From assembly GCF_001510715.1 (NCBI RefSeq), contig NZ_LMTJ01000003.1:391201-455200 (forward strand): DNA of 64,000 bases, given 5' to 3'. This document shows, in pieces, positions 26,650 through 35,372 of the stretch; the stretch's first letter is position 1, and every line of letters begins with the position of its first letter. The position numbers were made by a program, and so were the translations under genes. Source of the stretch: Bacillus sp. FJAT-29814. GTDB taxonomy: Bacteria > Bacillota > Bacilli > Bacillales > Cytobacillaceae. Under the pieces are notes generated by a model. That model did not search any database. It saw only the letters and a list, made by a program, of their open reading frames with translations, and was not told the DNA's origin.

Positions 26650-27559
26650 AGATAACTGTTTCGCCTATCTTGAGAACCTTTAGCTGTTCCTGTGGAAGGC
26701 TCAGTCTATGCCATTCCCTAGTTAGCCGCTCGAGTGCTTCCGGCCCGGTATCATCCGCCAACCTGTACGCCCCGTAATGCATGGGTACAAACATCTTACC
26801 ACCAAGCTCTAGGTAAGCTTTAATACTGTCCTCCGGGTTAATATGCGAATCCTTCATAAACCACTCTGGCTCATAGGCGCCAATCGGCATAAACACAGTG
26901 TCAATAGTAAACCTACGGCCAATCTCCTTAAACCCAGAAAAATAACCGGTATCGCCGACAAAATACATCGTTTCACTGTGACCTTCAAAAATGAATCCAC
27001 CCCAGTGGGAGGTATTCATATCGGTCATCGTCCGACGCGTCCAATGCTGTGCCGGTACAAAATGGACTTTCATTCCTTCATAATCAATGCTGTCCCACCA
27101 ATTCATTTCGATAACCTTTTTATAGCCTTTTTTTACAAAAAGCGATTTTAAGCCGGCAGGAACGAAATACTGCGGATTGCCCTTTAACTTTTTCAAGGTT
27201 GGGAAGTCCAGATGGTCATAGTGGCCATGAGAGATCACCACCACATCCATTTCAGGCAGTTCCTCCAAGGGCAGACCTGGCGCCGTTAACCGCTTTTGGA
27301 AGCCCATTCGCTGGGCCCACACCGGGTCTGTTAGAATATTCAGCCCGTTTAGTTGAATCAAAAAAGTGGAATGGCCAATCCAGGTATACGAGGTGCGATT
27401 GCGGTTTTCTAGGATTTCTTCCACCCGTTTAATCGGTGATTGTGGAATTTGAACCGATAAATCCTTCACCTTACTCCGTCTTTCCTTGTTCCATTTCAGC
27501 ATATCCTTAAATGATTTAGCGTTTGACACATCGTCCAAATTCGCATACCGTTTGCTCAT
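26648..27559 (-). CDS. MBL-fold metal-dependent hydrolase (NAPE-PLD/UlaG-like)
   Basis: A 303-residue metallo-beta-lactamase-fold enzyme. The metal ligands HGHYDH are His111, His113, Asp115 and His116; further ligands appear as His in PAQHWT, Asp in FVGDTGYF and His in VPMHYGAY. The order and the phrase YTWIGHSTFLIQLNGLNILTDPVW match the N-acylphosphatidylethanolamine phospholipase D-like and UlaG-like group. The start is ATG 27559 after AGGTGGAAC; the GTG at 27568 lies inside that site. A phosphodiesterase activity is plausible, but the substrate is unknown. Confidence 0.82.
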   Translation of the reverse strand: MSKRYANLDDVSNAKSFKDMLKWNKERRSKVKDLSVQIPQSPIKRVEEILENRNRTSYTWIGHSTFLIQLNGLNILTDPVWAQRMGFQKRLTAPGLPLEELPEMDVVVISHGHYDHLDFPTLKKLKGNPQYFVPAGLKSLFVKKGYKKVIEMNWWDSIDYEGMKVHFVPAQHWTRRTMTDMNTSHWGGFIFEGHSETMYFVGDTGYFSGFKEIGRRFTIDTVFMPIGAYEPEWFMKDSHINPEDSIKAYLELGGKMFVPMHYGAYRLADDTGPEALERLTREWHRLSLPQEQLKVLKIGETVI

Positions 27560-27673
27560 AAGTTCCACCTGATATTCTTTTTGAAAAAATTATAACAACA
27601 ATCAGGGAAAGCATCAAAATTTAATAACATAATGGTAAAATTAAGGGACATTCAACTAAAGGGGGATGCAAAA

Positions 27674-29464
27674 TTGACAGTCACTTACAAATCCAGGGCT
27701 GATGTGCCCGAGAAAGAAAAATGGAATTTTGCTGACATCTATCCATCCATTGAAAAGTGGGAAGAGGATTATCAATCTATTCAATCGAAGACGGAAAAAT
27801 TAAAACAATATGACGGGGCAATTAACGACGGAGCGTCCCTTTATCAATTTTTAGCAGAAAAAGAAGAAGTGTCGAGTAAATTTAACCTTATCTATGTTTA
27901 CGGAATGCTGCAAACCGATGTAGACACGCGTGATACCGCCGCGCAGTCGCTTGTGGACAGGGCTAAGCAGTTAGCCGTGAAACTGAATGCCGCGACATCA
28001 TTTTTCATGCCGTATCTATTAAGCTTGGATGAGGACACCTTGAAGACGTATATTCGCGAGGAACCGCGTCTCGACTATTTTGAAAAAGATATTTTTGAAT
28101 CTTTCCGTTATAAGACTCATGTATTGAGCAAGGAAAAAGAAGAGATTCTGTCCAATTTGGGGGAGGCGCTCTCGGCGCCAAGCAACACCTATAGTATGTT
28201 GAATAACGCCGACATTAAGTTCGGTGAGGTAACAGGGGAGGATGGAGAGAAAATTGAATTAACCCGGGGTATGTATTCCAAGCTTATTGAGGACGAGGAC
28301 CGGGCCAAACGGCGGGAAGCCTACAAAGCCTATTACAAGCCTTACTTACAGTTGAAAAATTCGATCGCCTCCACGCTGGCAGCGAGTATTAAAACGAACA
28401 CAACCCTTGCCAGGCTGCGAAACTATCCTTCAGCATTGGAGAAGGGCTTGTTCGGGGATATGGTTCCAAAGGAAGTTTATGAAAATTTGATTGGTGCGAC
28501 GAAAGCAAATATTGCCCCAATGCACCGATATGCGGCTATTCGGAAGGAAAAGCTGGGAGTCGATGAACTGCGCCAATATGACCTAAATGCACCCCTCGTT
28601 GATGGGGTTAAGTTGGAAATTATCTATGATGAGGCGTATGACACAATCCTTGAGGCACTGGCACCGCTTGGCGAAGAGTATGTGAATACCTTGAAATCGT
28701 TCAAGGATCTTCGTTATATCGATGTTCGCGAAACACCGGGCAAGCGTTCTGGCGCCTATAACCTCGGAGTGTATGGCGTTCATCCGTTTGTGCTGCTGAA
28801 CCAGCACGACGACCTCGACAGCATGTTCACGATGATTCATGAGTTTGGCCATGCGATGCATTCGTATTATTCAAGTTCGCACCAGCCGAGGATTTCCGCC
28901 GGCTACAGCATTTTTGTCGCCGAGGTCGCCTCAACCGTCAATGAAGTGTTATTAATTAACTATTTATTGAAAAAAGAAACCGACACTGAGATTCGTAAAT
29001 ATTTACTTAATCATTTTATCGACCAATTCAGGGGCACCTTTTTCACCCAGGTGATGTTTGCTGAGTTCGAAAAAATCACTCATGAACTCGCGGAAAGCGG
29101 CCAGCCATTAAACGCGGATGTGTTTAGCAAAACCTATGAAACCCTGTTCCGCGAGTACAACGGGGACAAAATCGTGTTTGATGACGAGGTCAAATACGGC
29201 TGGGCGCGAATCCCGCATTTCTACCGGCCATTCTATGTATACAAATATGCGACCGGCTTCGCGGCTGCGATTCATATAGGGGAAAAGCTATTTGCTGGGG
29301 ATGCCGACACTTTGAAGGCTTATTTAGAGTTCTTGAAAAGTGGTAGCTCCGACTACCCGCTCGAATTGTTAAAGAAAACTGGCGTTGACTTGACTACGCC
29401 TGAGCCAATTGATAACGCTTTGAAGCGGTTTGGGTCGCTGATTGAGGAATTTGCAGGGTTGTAA
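27674..29464 (+). CDS. pepF: Oligoendopeptidase F
   Basis: A 596-residue cytoplasmic zinc peptidase of family M3B that cuts peptides of roughly 7-17 residues; in Bacillus it influences peptide signalling and sporulation when overproduced. The zinc site is HEFGH at residues 389-393, with the downstream Glu in FVAEVASTVNE; the C-terminal YKYATGFAAAIHIGEK stretch shapes the substrate site. Length equals the family's usual 600. The start is TTG 27674 with AAAGGGGGATG before it; the longer frame to 27632 would include the binding site. Confidence 0.93.
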   Translation: MTVTYKSRADVPEKEKWNFADIYPSIEKWEEDYQSIQSKTEKLKQYDGAINDGASLYQFLAEKEEVSSKFNLIYVYGMLQTDVDTRDTAAQSLVDRAKQLAVKLNAATSFFMPYLLSLDEDTLKTYIREEPRLDYFEKDIFESFRYKTHVLSKEKEEILSNLGEALSAPSNTYSMLNNADIKFGEVTGEDGEKIELTRGMYSKLIEDEDRAKRREAYKAYYKPYLQLKNSIASTLAASIKTNTTLARLRNYPSALEKGLFGDMVPKEVYENLIGATKANIAPMHRYAAIRKEKLGVDELRQYDLNAPLVDGVKLEIIYDEAYDTILEALAPLGEEYVNTLKSFKDLRYIDVRETPGKRSGAYNLGVYGVHPFVLLNQHDDLDSMFTMIHEFGHAMHSYYSSSHQPRISAGYSIFVAEVASTVNEVLLINYLLKKETDTEIRKYLLNHFIDQFRGTFFTQVMFAEFEKITHELAESGQPLNADVFSKTYETLFREYNGDKIVFDDEVKYGWARIPHFYRPFYVYKYATGFAAAIHIGEKLFAGDADTLKAYLEFLKSGSSDYPLELLKKTGVDLTTPEPIDNALKRFGSLIEEFAGL

Positions 29465-29506
29465 TTACAAGATTATGGGTCATGAGTAACAGTTTTGTTT
29501 TTTAGA

Positions 29507-29740
29507 TTCCAGAAAAACCTAATTCAAAGACAATTTGCACTTAAATCCAGGCAGTTTTGTCTTTAAGGAGGCCTATCAAGGACAAAATGCCCCTTAAGGA
29601 GGGTAGTTTTGTCTTTGGGATTCCAGAAAAAACCAATTCAAAGACAATTTGAACTTAAATCCAGGCAGTTTTGTCTTTAAGGAGGCCTATCAAGGACAAA
29701 ATGCCCCTTAAGGAGGGCAATTTTGTCTTTGATATTACAA
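29507..29740. repeat. Array C: 114-bp repeat, two units, with CAAAGACA/TGTCTTTG hairpins
   Basis: ATTCCAGAAAAA-ACC-AATTC recurs at 29506 and 29620 (period 114). Each unit has two hairpin modules beginning TCAAAGACA/TCAAGGACA at 29524 and 29576, then 29638 and 29690: spacings 52, 62, 52. The left arms CAAAGACAA pair with right arms TTTTGTCTTTG about 40 bp on. The same arms recur in array D, 24 kb away, with the same 52+62 spacing. It fills the gap between convergent pepF and ecsC genes. Confidence 0.9.
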
Positions 29741-29776
29741 AAAAATCCAAAACAACTCTCAACTAAGAGAAATTCC

Positions 29777-29815
29777 TTCCCGAGGACTCTAAAATCCTCG
29801 GGAATGTTTCTTTTT
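29777..29815. terminator. Rho-independent terminator
   Basis: TTCCCGAGGA (29777-29786) pairs with TCCTCGGGAA (29795-29804), followed by TGTTTCTTTTT; it ends a transcript coming through array C from pepF. Confidence 0.88.
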
Positions 29816-30626
29816 ACATTGAAGCTGTCCGCTGTTCCTCAAGCCGCTCCAATATCCTTCTTTTTCGATAAAGCATCATCCCAGCCTCGGCCACATCGCC
29901 GATCGATGAACGATTGACGAAAGCCCCGAAAATGATACCGGCAATCGGGACCATTTGCAAAAGCTTTTTCCAGCCAAAACTATCGCGGTAGGTCATTACG
30001 ACCTCGCGCCAGCCTTGCAATTGCGAAATCACCCGCTTGTTTTCTATGCCTTGGTCATAGGCGGACAGTTCCTCCAAAATGGCCTTTTTCCCGACAATAT
30101 CAGAAGAGGTAAACTGGAGGCATTTCACAATGAAAATCCGTTCCGCCTTATCCTTTGGGTCAAAGCCATAGCACAAGGCAATTTCTTGTAATGTCTTCAG
30201 GGAAATTCCGAGTAACAACGGGATATCGATAGCAAGAGTAAAGATGCCGCCAATTCCAGTGGTCGCCCCTTGAACGGTGGCCATTTTCGTACGGGAGTTC
30301 TTTAGCTGGTCGGCCACTTCATCCATTTTGCTTAATGGCAGCAGCCGGAGGTCCTCCAGATGAGAATCGCTCAAATCAAACTTTTTATAAATGCTTTCTT
30401 CATTAATTAAATATCGTCCGCCAGTTTGGACGTAGCTCCCCAATTCATCAATCGCAACCCCAATTTTCTCTTGAATGAACTTGGGGGTCACTTTATCGAG
30501 CAACATGAATGGGAGCCGGCCGATTTTCTCCCAGAACCATAATCCCTTTTGATCCTTTTCCCAGGCTTCAATCTTTTGTAATTCATCTTTTAAAAATTCC
30601 ACTGATTCCAATTCATTCCACTCCAA
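29814..30626 (-). CDS. ecsC: EcsC family protein
   Basis: A 270-residue protein of the EcsC family. The central hydrophobic region GATTGIGGIFTLAIDIPLLL (about residues 120-142) and the second one near 225-245 are characteristic and suggest a membrane-associated form. The founding B. subtilis gene lies in an operon with the ABC transporter EcsAB, but many paralogues occur alone as here. The start at 30626 lacks a strong binding site. The biochemical role of the family is not known. The neighbour on the far side is an unrelated small gene. Confidence 0.85.
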   Translation of the reverse strand: MEWNELESVEFLKDELQKIEAWEKDQKGLWFWEKIGRLPFMLLDKVTPKFIQEKIGVAIDELGSYVQTGGRYLINEESIYKKFDLSDSHLEDLRLLPLSKMDEVADQLKNSRTKMATVQGATTGIGGIFTLAIDIPLLLGISLKTLQEIALCYGFDPKDKAERIFIVKCLQFTSSDIVGKKAILEELSAYDQGIENKRVISQLQGWREVVMTYRDSFGWKKLLQMVPIAGIIFGAFVNRSSIGDVAEAGMMLYRKRRILERLEEQRTASM

Positions 30627-30737
30627 TTTTCGTAGTCCACCTTATATATACGAGCAATTACAATACTAGTTTCAACTTTAAGTAAAAAGTTATGTTGAAA
30701 ATGGAATATTCGCCCAGATAATATGATTTGTTAGTTT

Positions 30738-30768
30738 TAAAAAGAAAAGGAACCCGTTAATGGGTTCC
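30738..30768 (-). terminator. Terminator of the small gene (minus strand)
   Basis: GGAACCC (30749-30755) pairs with GGGTTCC (30762-30768); the A-rich run 30738-30748 gives the T-run on the minus strand. Confidence 0.88.
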
Positions 30769-30784
30769 GGCCCTAAAACATTAT

Positions 30785-30871
30785 TTAGTGAAAGAGACTC
30801 CCTAGTACGACCATCAGCATGACTCCAAACGATACACCAATGAGCGAGAAAACAAATTTCATCCTTTCCAT
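30785..30871 (-). CDS. 28-residue single-span membrane peptide
   Basis: ATG at 30871 with AGGTGGA seven bases before, and its own terminator 17 bp after the stop. The product is MERMKFVFSLIG... ending in VLGSLFH: a short basic/acidic start followed by one hydrophobic helix of about 20 residues. This is the typical look of Bacillus small membrane peptides. Good signals on both sides make it a believable gene; its function is unknown. Confidence 0.65.
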   Translation of the reverse strand: MERMKFVFSLIGVSFGVMLMVVLGSLFH

Positions 30872-30935
30872 TTCAATTCCACCTTTATCATTTGATGGTT
30901 TAATCATAACGATTAAGAGTGAAATCCAACTGAAA

Positions 30936-30967
30936 AATAAAAAAAGACTATCAGGAATTTGATAGTC
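30936..30967 (-). terminator. Terminator of the MarR-MFS operon (minus strand)
   Basis: GACTATC (30946-30952) pairs with GATAGTC (30961-30967); the A-run 30936-30945 is the T-run in the minus direction. Confidence 0.88.
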
Positions 30968-30976
30968 CTTCTGAAT

Positions 30977-32197
30977 TTAAATAGAGCTTGATGTATCAAC
31001 CACCCGTGCAACGTCCTTGCGTTCTTTTTTTCCATGAAGGAAATAATAAAGAATCAGAGCGGAAACGCCGACTATGCTCATGATGATGTATAAGCTGCTG
31101 TAGCCCGTCATCGGGATGAGGAAACCGAGCAGGTATGGACCGAAGCCGAGACCGGCATCCAAAAAGATGTAATAAGTGGAAGTCGCCAGACCCATTCGGT
31201 GAGGCTCAGTCCTTTTTACAGCGACAGCCTGAGAAACAGACTGCATATTGCCGAAGCCAAGACCAATGAGTGCACCAGCGAGCAGCATGGCCCAGCCTGA
31301 ATGGGCCAAACCTAACAACAGCATTCCTCCGCCTAAAATAATAAACGCCGGATACATTATGATGTTTGCGCCCTTAATATCCATCAGCCTGCCCGTTACA
31401 GGACGGGAAATCAACACGGCCAGGGCGTACACAACAAAGAAAAAGCTTGCTGCATCAACCTGATCAATTTCAATTGCATAAAAATTAATAAACGAAAGCA
31501 CACTTGAATAACAGAAGGACACAATTAAAAGAACGAAAGAGATCGGCAGCGACTTCGGTTCCACAAAATTCGAAAGCTTGAAGCCCTTTGTTTCTTCTGT
31601 CTGTGCCTGACTGGATAATTCCTTTGTTTTAACAACAAAAGTGATCAGTAAACAAATCACACATAAAACAAAACAAAAGCCAAAGATCATTTCAAAGGTA
31701 GTATGCTGGCTCATTAACAGCCCGATAAATGGACCAATGGCAGTGGCAAGGGTGGCGCTCATGCTATAGTAACCGATGCCTTCGCCTCTTCTTCTAGCAG
31801 GAATGACTTGGGCCACAATCGTACCTGCAGCAGTACTTGCCACCCCAAGAGTCACACCATGAATAAAGCGGTTGATCAGTAAAAAGGTAATTCCAAGATG
31901 GACAAAATACAACAGCGTGGTAATGGTAAATAGGATCAATCCGATAACCAATGTTCGTTTTTGGCCGAATGTCCCAATCTTGCTGCCGATGTAAAGCCGT
32001 CCGATTAACGTCCCGATAATGAAGATTCCGGTCACCAGCCCAGCCTGGCTCGTCGACGCATGATATTCATTAACAGCATAAACGGCTATTGTCACCACTA
32101 ACAAATAGAAAATCAGCGTTAAGAAAAAATTGACGGAGGACACAATAATAAAATCCTTCGTCCAAAGTTTAGGTCTCGTTTGATCCAACTTGTTCAT
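30977..32197 (-). CDS. MFS drug-type transporter, MarR-linked
   Basis: A 406-residue 12-helix MFS permease of the drug:H+ antiporter-like kind. Marks are the loop 2-3 motif GRLYIGSKIGTFGQKR, and GYYSMSATLATAIGPFIG in helix 5, the antiporter motif. It begins four bases after the MarR gene, so both are in one operon, arranged like B. subtilis ywoH-ywoG. The likely role is export of a toxic compound sensed by MarR. The substrate is unknown. Start ATG 32197; AGGGG lies in the end of marR. Confidence 0.87.
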   Translation of the reverse strand: MNKLDQTRPKLWTKDFIIVSSVNFFLTLIFYLLVVTIAVYAVNEYHASTSQAGLVTGIFIIGTLIGRLYIGSKIGTFGQKRTLVIGLILFTITTLLYFVHLGITFLLINRFIHGVTLGVASTAAGTIVAQVIPARRRGEGIGYYSMSATLATAIGPFIGLLMSQHTTFEMIFGFCFVLCVICLLITFVVKTKELSSQAQTEETKGFKLSNFVEPKSLPISFVLLIVSFCYSSVLSFINFYAIEIDQVDAASFFFVVYALAVLISRPVTGRLMDIKGANIIMYPAFIILGGGMLLLGLAHSGWAMLLAGALIGLGFGNMQSVSQAVAVKRTEPHRMGLATSTYYIFLDAGLGFGPYLLGFLIPMTGYSSLYIIMSIVGVSALILYYFLHGKKERKDVARVVDTSSSI

Positions 32198-32201
32198 CCC
32201 C

Positions 32202-32630
32202 TTATTTTACGATGTTGTTCCGGATTTCTTCCATGATCCGGATTGCTTCTAGCTGTTCTTGTTCTGTAATTCCTTTTAAAATTTCTGCTTCGAATTCGTC
32301 TATCGGCACGCGGATTTCCACGTAAACCTTCTTTCCAAGCTGTGTAAGTATGATTCGTTTTTCCCGTTTGTCCTTGCTCGGAACCTGCTCGACAAGGCCT
32401 TGTTCCTCCAAACGGTTTACCGTTCTGGTCACAGTCGGTTTCTCGACCCCCTGATAATGAGCAAGCTCAACCAGCGTCGCCGTGCCAAAATGGTATAAGT
32501 AGTACAAAATTGTCCATTGCGCCCGTTGAATGCCATGTTCACCAAGGAGCACATTCAGCTTATTTTCAAAAGGGCGGTAGAGCATCATAAAATGATGAAA
32601 GAATTTTTGCGAAGATTTAATGATAAACAC
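32202..32630 (-). CDS. MarR-family transcriptional regulator
   Basis: A 142-residue winged-helix dimeric repressor. The recognition helix lies in VEKPTVTRTVNRLEEQGL, and the wing in PSKDKREKRIILTQLGKK. Start choice is awkward: GTG 32630 sits directly behind AAGAG, too close for an ideal site. It is the first gene of the MarR-MFS operon. Two palindromes just upstream (32647-32677) are probable self-binding sites, so the operon is probably autorepressed and induced by ligand. Confidence 0.88.
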   Translation of the reverse strand: MFIIKSSQKFFHHFMMLYRPFENKLNVLLGEHGIQRAQWTILYYLYHFGTATLVELAHYQGVEKPTVTRTVNRLEEQGLVEQVPSKDKREKRIILTQLGKKVYVEIRVPIDEFEAEILKGITEQEQLEAIRIMEEIRNNIVK

Positions 32631-32646
32631 CTCTTCAGGAAAAATA

Positions 32647-32677
32647 GTTACCTAGGGTAACAGTTATCAAAGGTAAC
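32647..32677 (-). promoter_or_regulatory. Two tandem 15-bp palindromes, probable MarR operators
   Basis: GTTACCTAGGGTAAC (32647-32661) is GTTACC-N3-GGTAAC; GTTATCAAAGGTAAC (32663-32677) is the same with one mismatch. Centres are 16 bp apart. They lie between the start codon and an AT-rich promoter region, right before the regulator gene. Confidence 0.75.
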
Positions 32678-32747
32678 TAATATAATATATCAGATATGTT
32701 AACAAAATGTCCATAGACAGGTGCGCCTTTTTTGAAAAACCGGCACG

Positions 32748-32777
32748 TTGACTGTACAGTTATGAGTGTGATATAGT
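32748..32777 (+). promoter_or_regulatory. Promoter of the MerR gene with ACTGTACAGT palindrome
   Basis: TTGACT (32748-32753), 18-bp spacer, TATAGT (32772-32777). The perfect palindrome ACTGTACAGT (32751-32760) overlaps the -35 and spacer, where MerR-family proteins usually bind. Confidence 0.6.
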
Positions 32778-32813
32778 TATTTCTATGAAGAAAGGGGTGA
32801 GTAAGTTGGGAAG

Positions 32814-33227
32814 TTGTATCGAATTGGCGAGTTAGCTAAATATATGAATCTATCAAAACGAACCATAGATTACTATACCCAAATAGGCTTACTGAACCCT
32901 GTGAGGGCGGACTCGAATTATCGAATGTATAGTGAAGAATGTATTCAGATTTTGGAATTGGTGGAACACTATAAGAACTTGAATATGCCGCTTGAAGAAA
33001 TCAAGGATACGATTGAAATGATGAAGGCCGATTATGTCATCGACCAAGAGAAAGTCAAAAAGCACGTCGAACAGATTGCTGGCATAATGGAGCACCTGGA
33101 AGAAGAGATTAAGCTGATCGAACCTTTTTTGCAAAAATTATCTGGCAGTGAAAAAGAACAAGTTGTCAGCAAATTATCGCCTCAGGGGATTACGTTGGCG
33201 AACACATTACTTTTACTATTAAACTAG
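32814..33227 (+). CDS. MerR-family transcriptional regulator
   Basis: A 137-residue regulator. The N-terminal winged helix (1-70) shows the MerR pattern YRIGELAKYMNLSKRTIDYYTQIGLL; a dimerisation coiled coil covers about 75-115. There is no cysteine cluster for metal or redox sensing, so it may respond to an organic ligand or partner protein. The start is TTG 32814; the AAGGGGTGA site is rather far, with GGAAG closer. The CNNM/CBS gene follows after 63 bp, possibly under its control. Confidence 0.85.
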   Translation: MYRIGELAKYMNLSKRTIDYYTQIGLLNPVRADSNYRMYSEECIQILELVEHYKNLNMPLEEIKDTIEMMKADYVIDQEKVKKHVEQIAGIMEHLEEEIKLIEPFLQKLSGSEKEQVVSKLSPQGITLANTLLLLLN

Positions 33228-33248
33228 TTTACTATTTTTTAAAACAAC

Positions 33249-33287
33249 AGGAGGTGTATTCCTGCTTGACTTGGGTTGAGCAGGAGA
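33249..33287 (+). promoter_or_regulatory. Hairpin burying the ribosome binding site of the CNNM gene
   Basis: CCTGCT (33261-33266) pairs with AGCAGG (33279-33284), which overlaps the Shine-Dalgarno AGGAG before the TTG start at 33291. A second unused AGGAGGTG lies at 33249-33256. The pairing could limit initiation. It is seen in sequence; function is inferred. Confidence 0.4.
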
Positions 33288-33290
33288 CCA

Positions 33291-34601
33291 TTGATTGCTA
33301 TAAACTTAATCGTAATTGCAATTTTAATTGCTTTTACAGCTTTTTTCGTAGCTTACGAATTTGCTATTGTAAAAATCCGTAGTACCCGAATTGACCAGCT
33401 CGTCGGCGAAGGCAACAAGAACGCCATTGCCGCGAAAAAAATCATCACCAACCTGGATGAATTTTTATCAGCCTGTCAGTTGGGGATTACCGTGACAGCG
33501 TTAGGACTAGGTTGGTTGGGCGAACCAACAGTTGATAAAATCCTTCACCCGCTGCTTGCTTATTTACATCTGCCAGAATCGGTTACGAATATCGCTTCTT
33601 TCGCCATTGCGTTTTCCGTTGTAACCTTCCTCCATGTGGTGGTGGGTGAATTAGCGCCGAAAACGGTAGCGATCCAAAAAGCAGAAACGGTCACGCTTGT
33701 ATTTGCTAGACCAATGATTATTTTTTACAAGCTCGCTTATCCAATAATCAAAGCGTTAAACGGTACGGCCCGCTACATTGTCGGGATTTTCGGCTTAAAG
33801 CCTGCATCTGAACATGAAACAGCTCACTCGGAAGAAGAACTGCAATTAATCATTTCAGAAAGCTATAAGAGCGGGGAAATCAATCAATCGGAATACAAGT
33901 ATGTGAATAACATTTTTGAATTTGACGATCGTGTGGCCAAAGAGATTATGGTGCCGCGAACTGAAATTGTTGCCTTTGACAAATCGCAAACATTAGAAGA
34001 GTGTATGGATATTGTCAAGTCAGAAAACTATACCCGCTACCCGGTTATAGACGGAGAAAAGGATAACATTCTCGGCATGGTTAACATGAAAGAGGTATTG
34101 ACAGATTACATCTCCGGCAAGAATTTGGAGAAGACAATGGAAGAATATGTCCGTCCGGTTATTCAGGTGTTTGAATCAATTGCGATTCACGATTTACTTG
34201 TGAAGATGCAGAAGGAACGGATTCATATGGCCATCCTGATGGATGAGTACGGCGGAACAGCCGGCCTTGTAACGGTAGAAGACATCCTTGAGGAGATTGT
34301 CGGTGACATTCGCGACGAATTCGACGCCGACGAAGTTCCAGACATCAACAAAATCAATGAACATAAGACGATTGTCGACGGTAAAGTCCTGATTGAGGAA
34401 GTCAATGATCTATTTGGTTTGGACCTCGATGATTCGGAAATGGACACAATCGGCGGCTGGATTCTCTCGCAAAAAATGGACGTCGCCGCTGGGGACAAAA
34501 TTCAATACGGTGACTATGAATTTACCATTCTAGAGGTTGACGGCTATCATATTATCTCATTGGAAATTGCAAAAATAATAACACATGCAACCTCTGCTTA
34601 A
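33291..34601 (+). CDS. CNNM/CorC-type hemolysin-family membrane protein with CBS pair
   Basis: A 436-residue protein with a DUF21/CNNM transmembrane domain (residues 1-190, about four helices), a CBS-domain pair (about 205-330; IMVPRTEIVAFDKS and MDEYGGTAGLVTVEDILEEIVG) and a C-terminal CorC/HlyC transporter-associated domain. Relatives in Bacillus (YhdP, YugS, MpfA) export or regulate Mg2+ or Na+. The VEDILEEIVGDI stretch is the family signature. Start TTG 33291 with AGGAGA close before; TTG 33276 would have no usable site. The neighbour upstream is a MerR regulator. Confidence 0.87.
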   Translation: MIAINLIVIAILIAFTAFFVAYEFAIVKIRSTRIDQLVGEGNKNAIAAKKIITNLDEFLSACQLGITVTALGLGWLGEPTVDKILHPLLAYLHLPESVTNIASFAIAFSVVTFLHVVVGELAPKTVAIQKAETVTLVFARPMIIFYKLAYPIIKALNGTARYIVGIFGLKPASEHETAHSEEELQLIISESYKSGEINQSEYKYVNNIFEFDDRVAKEIMVPRTEIVAFDKSQTLEECMDIVKSENYTRYPVIDGEKDNILGMVNMKEVLTDYISGKNLEKTMEEYVRPVIQVFESIAIHDLLVKMQKERIHMAILMDEYGGTAGLVTVEDILEEIVGDIRDEFDADEVPDINKINEHKTIVDGKVLIEEVNDLFGLDLDDSEMDTIGGWILSQKMDVAAGDKIQYGDYEFTILEVDGYHIISLEIAKIITHATSA

Positions 34602-34824
34602 AATGAATAAGGATTCCTTTCTAGGTGTCTCAGGCACCGCGAAGGGTGTCCTTTTTATTTGTTGTTTTTTGGTGTGGGGCAGATAAAAAGGAATCATAAT
34701 TCTTCCAGTTTTGAAAATTCTTGTTTTTTGTTTCAAGGAAATTCTATATAATGGATTAAGATGTGGCAACTTAGTCTATACAACTTGGTGCAATTATAAA
34801 GATATAGAGAATGGGGGAAAAGTG

Positions 34825-35295
34825 ATGTCGAATGAGAATGATATTTTGCTGGAAAAAGGAAAACAAAACGAACCCAAAATAAAAGTTGAGAGGAAAGAGG
34901 GAGAGCCGACTGCAGCTTTTAAAGGGGCATCTTGGGCAGCATTGTTGGTAGGGGTTGCGGCCTATCTCATCGGTTTGTTTAACGCAACAATGGAACTGAA
35001 CGAAAAAGGCTATTACTTTGCCGTTTTAATCTTCGGACTTTATTCATCGGTGTCTCTACAAAAAGCAGTAAGAGATAAAGATGAGGGAATCCCAGTTACG
35101 AGTATTTATTATGGGATCAGTTGGGTAGCACTTATCGTATCTGTTTCCTTAATGGGCATTGGTCTTTACAATGCAGGAAGTATTGTTTTAAGTGAAAAGG
35201 GATTTTATGGGATGTCTTTTGTCCTTAGTATCTTTGCAGCGATCACCGTTCAAAAGAATATCAGAGATACACAGAGGGCTAGGGAAAGAGATTAG
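34825..35295 (+). CDS. yiaA: YiaA-like inner membrane protein
   Basis: A 156-residue protein with a charged N-terminal 40 residues and two copies of the YiaA/YiaB module, each two helices: [20 protein letters not shown]... with ending [12 protein letters not shown], then [20 protein letters not shown]... ending [12 protein letters not shown]. The internal duplication is plain. Start ATG 34825 behind GGGGGAAAAG; the longer frame to 34711 runs over the promoter region, which has TATAAT at about 34746. It is monocistronic. The function of the family is unknown. Confidence 0.82.
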   Translation: MSNENDILLEKGKQNEPKIKVERKEGEPTAAFKGASWAALLVGVAAYLIGLFNATMELNEKGYYFAVLIFGLYSSVSLQKAVRDKDEGIPVTSIYYGISWVALIVSVSLMGIGLYNAGSIVLSEKGFYGMSFVLSIFAAITVQKNIRDTQRARERD

Positions 35296-35325
35296 TGAGC
35301 CAATGGGAAAAATGATATAAGTCAT

Positions 35326-35357
35326 AAAAAAAAACAACCGCTATGGTTGTTTTTTTG
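35326..35357 (+). terminator. Rho-independent terminator
   Basis: AAAACAACC (35331-35339) pairs with GGTTGTTTT (35345-35353), followed by T. Confidence 0.9.
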
Positions 35358-35372
35358 TGACCAGATAAGATT

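Noticed and set aside
34602..34660. Terminator after the CNNM gene
   Set aside because: A GGTG/CACC pairing and GTGTCCTTTTT are present, but I could not build a stable uninterrupted stem with a T-run.
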